Below are positions 63,179-64,000 of a stretch of 64,000 nt of DNA, one piece after another. The notes under the pieces are model-generated. The model was given only the letters and a program-made list of their open reading frames with translations. It made no database searches and was not told where the DNA came from. Position 1 is the first letter of the stretch. Every line of letters starts with the position of its first letter. A program made the translations under genes and the position numbers. This DNA comes from Persicobacter psychrovividus (GTDB lineage Bacteria; Bacteroidota; Bacteroidia; Cytophagales; Cyclobacteriaceae). The stretch spans positions 744,001 to 808,000 of the forward strand of contig NZ_AP025293.1 in NCBI RefSeq assembly GCF_036492425.1. Direction: 5' to 3'.

Positions 63179-63216
63179 CTTGCCATAATGAACTTCCATT
63201 GTGGCAGGTCTTTTTA
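63179..63216 (+). terminator. Terminator of susCD
   Basis: CTTGCCATAATG and CATTGTGGCAGG form a stem with two wobble pairs, followed by a T run. It lies 14 bases after the susD stop and 27 before the next gene. Confidence 0.75.
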
Positions 63217-63242
63217 TTGATCCGACATCATAATTCTTTAAA

Positions 63243-64000
63243 ATGAGCATCAAACATTGTTTTGTTTACCTATTCTTTTTCCTGGCGATCAGTGCGGCTT
63301 TTGTGGCTTGTACAGCCAAGGTTACACCTGTGCCAGAAACGGAGGTAAAGCCTGAAGATCCAGAGGTGGAGCCTCCTGTGGATGAGGACAAAGAGGAAGA
63401 TCAGGACGGTGGAGAAACCACGCCCCCTGAGGAACAATTACCAGAAATGGTGATTCTCAACGCAGGATTTGAAATAAAAAATTTTGTGGATTGGGAGAAG
63501 GAAGGAACTGTCAATAATTCTGACAAGGACTTTCATAGTGGAAGCAATGCCGCAAAATTCGATGCTCAGTATGCTGACGGTAGCCTTCAGCAAAAAATTG
63601 GGGTTTTTCCGAATGAAGCATACCGCTTGCGAGTGTATGTCAAAGGTGCGGGGCAGTTGTTTGTCAAGCTGGATGAAACATCGGAGGAATTAACGGCTGA
63701 AACACCAGCAGGTGGTAACAGCAATTACGAGCCCTTGGATTTGGATTTTCAGGTGAACGAACAAACCCATGTAACGATCGGCATCCGCTACCATGAAGCC
63801 ACTGGCCGATTTGATGATTTTTCGATTGACTATGCTTCGGAAGTTGAAGTGCCCGAAGATGCCAAATATCCAACCGACATCATTCCTTCTTTGACCCAAT
63901 GGAAAATTACCCTTCCTGTGGACAAAAATGGGAACGATAGCCGATATGCATCCAATGTGGACAGCCGCAATACTTCTCCTTGGGAAATCAAGGACAATGC
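63243..64000 (+). CDS. PL7-type alginate lyase lipoprotein, cut by window end
   Basis: Open to the end of the window; 252 codons are visible. It starts MSIKHCFVYLFFFLAISAAF and has a lipobox (FVAC, Cys20). Next is an acidic Pro/Glu/Asp linker (about 25-62), then one beta-sandwich module with the same landmarks as in the PL7 gene at 56472 (ILNAGFEIKNFVDWEKEG at the start, ATGRFDDFSID at the end, about 70-195). Then the beginning of a PL7 domain (PTDIIPSLTQWKITLPVDKN). The catalytic motifs lie beyond the window, so lyase activity is inferred from the N-terminal PL7 segment. Anchoring by a lipid suggests a cell-surface enzyme feeding the SusCD pair. Confidence 0.85.
   Translation, partial: MSIKHCFVYLFFFLAISAAFVACTAKVTPVPETEVKPEDPEVEPPVDEDKEEDQDGGETTPPEEQLPEMVILNAGFEIKNFVDWEKEGTVNNSDKDFHSGSNAAKFDAQYADGSLQQKIGVFPNEAYRLRVYVKGAGQLFVKLDETSEELTAETPAGGNSNYEPLDLDFQVNEQTHVTIGIRYHEATGRFDDFSIDYASEVEVPEDAKYPTDIIPSLTQWKITLPVDKNGNDSRYASNVDSRNTSPWEIKDN

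Overview
The window looks like a chromosomal segment from a marine, alginate-degrading member of the Bacteroidota, probably a Cytophagales relative such as the Persicobacter/Flammeovirga group (inference, not proven). The signs are a SusC/SusD pair, many lipobox lipoproteins, weak Shine-Dalgarno signals with A-rich leaders, membrane-bound AraC-type regulation, and families typical of the phylum (DUF3347, DUF4202, HYC_CC_PP). No rRNA, tRNA, CRISPR array or phage was seen.

Region 1 (1-17 kb) is an almost complete alginate catabolic locus on the + strand. It holds a PL6 lyase, a PL17 oligoalginate lyase, an outer-membrane beta-barrel, KdgF cupin, a hexuronate-type MFS permease, an SDR reductase (DEH to KDG), two tandem PfkB-type KDG kinases, KDPG aldolase and a second PL6 lyase. 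Together they turn polymer into oligomers, unsaturated monouronate, DEH, KDG, KDPG, then pyruvate and glyceraldehyde-3-phosphate.

Region 2 (17-32 kb) is a copper-handling island. On + it has an HMA-AraC fusion regulator and a YHYH/MORN/SCO lipoprotein operon. On - it has copA, a HYC_CC_PP protein, a CusA-CusC-CusB RND efflux system and a DUF3347 lipoprotein. The spaces here are packed with palindromes, including a covarying 22-bp hairpin family, a six-copy 19-mer and a 388-bp element with 18-bp inverted ends and a 10-bp target duplication. Several repeats lie in frame inside the 5' end of the cusC-like gene.

Region 3 (32-52 kb) is mostly ordinary core genome: mscL, a hydrolase, MtfA-SEC-C, DUF4202, GNAT, Nudix, rmuC, an exported MTA/SAH nucleosidase, a Dph6-like protein, nitroreductase, an epimerase-like protein, an orphan histidine kinase, an acyl-CoA ligase, a SusR-like membrane AraC regulator, ybaK and glutaminyl cyclase.

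Region 4 (52-64 kb) is a second alginate locus on +: a lipoprotein PL6, a second MFS permease, a PL7 lyase with two N-terminal beta-sandwich modules, SusC, SusD and a second PL7-type lipoprotein cut by the window end. A palindrome with an extra half-site (TTGGTnnACCAAAAACCAA) precedes the PL17, kdgF and third PL6 genes. A weaker copy precedes susC, so the two loci are probably one regulon under a GntR/FadR-type regulator encoded elsewhere.
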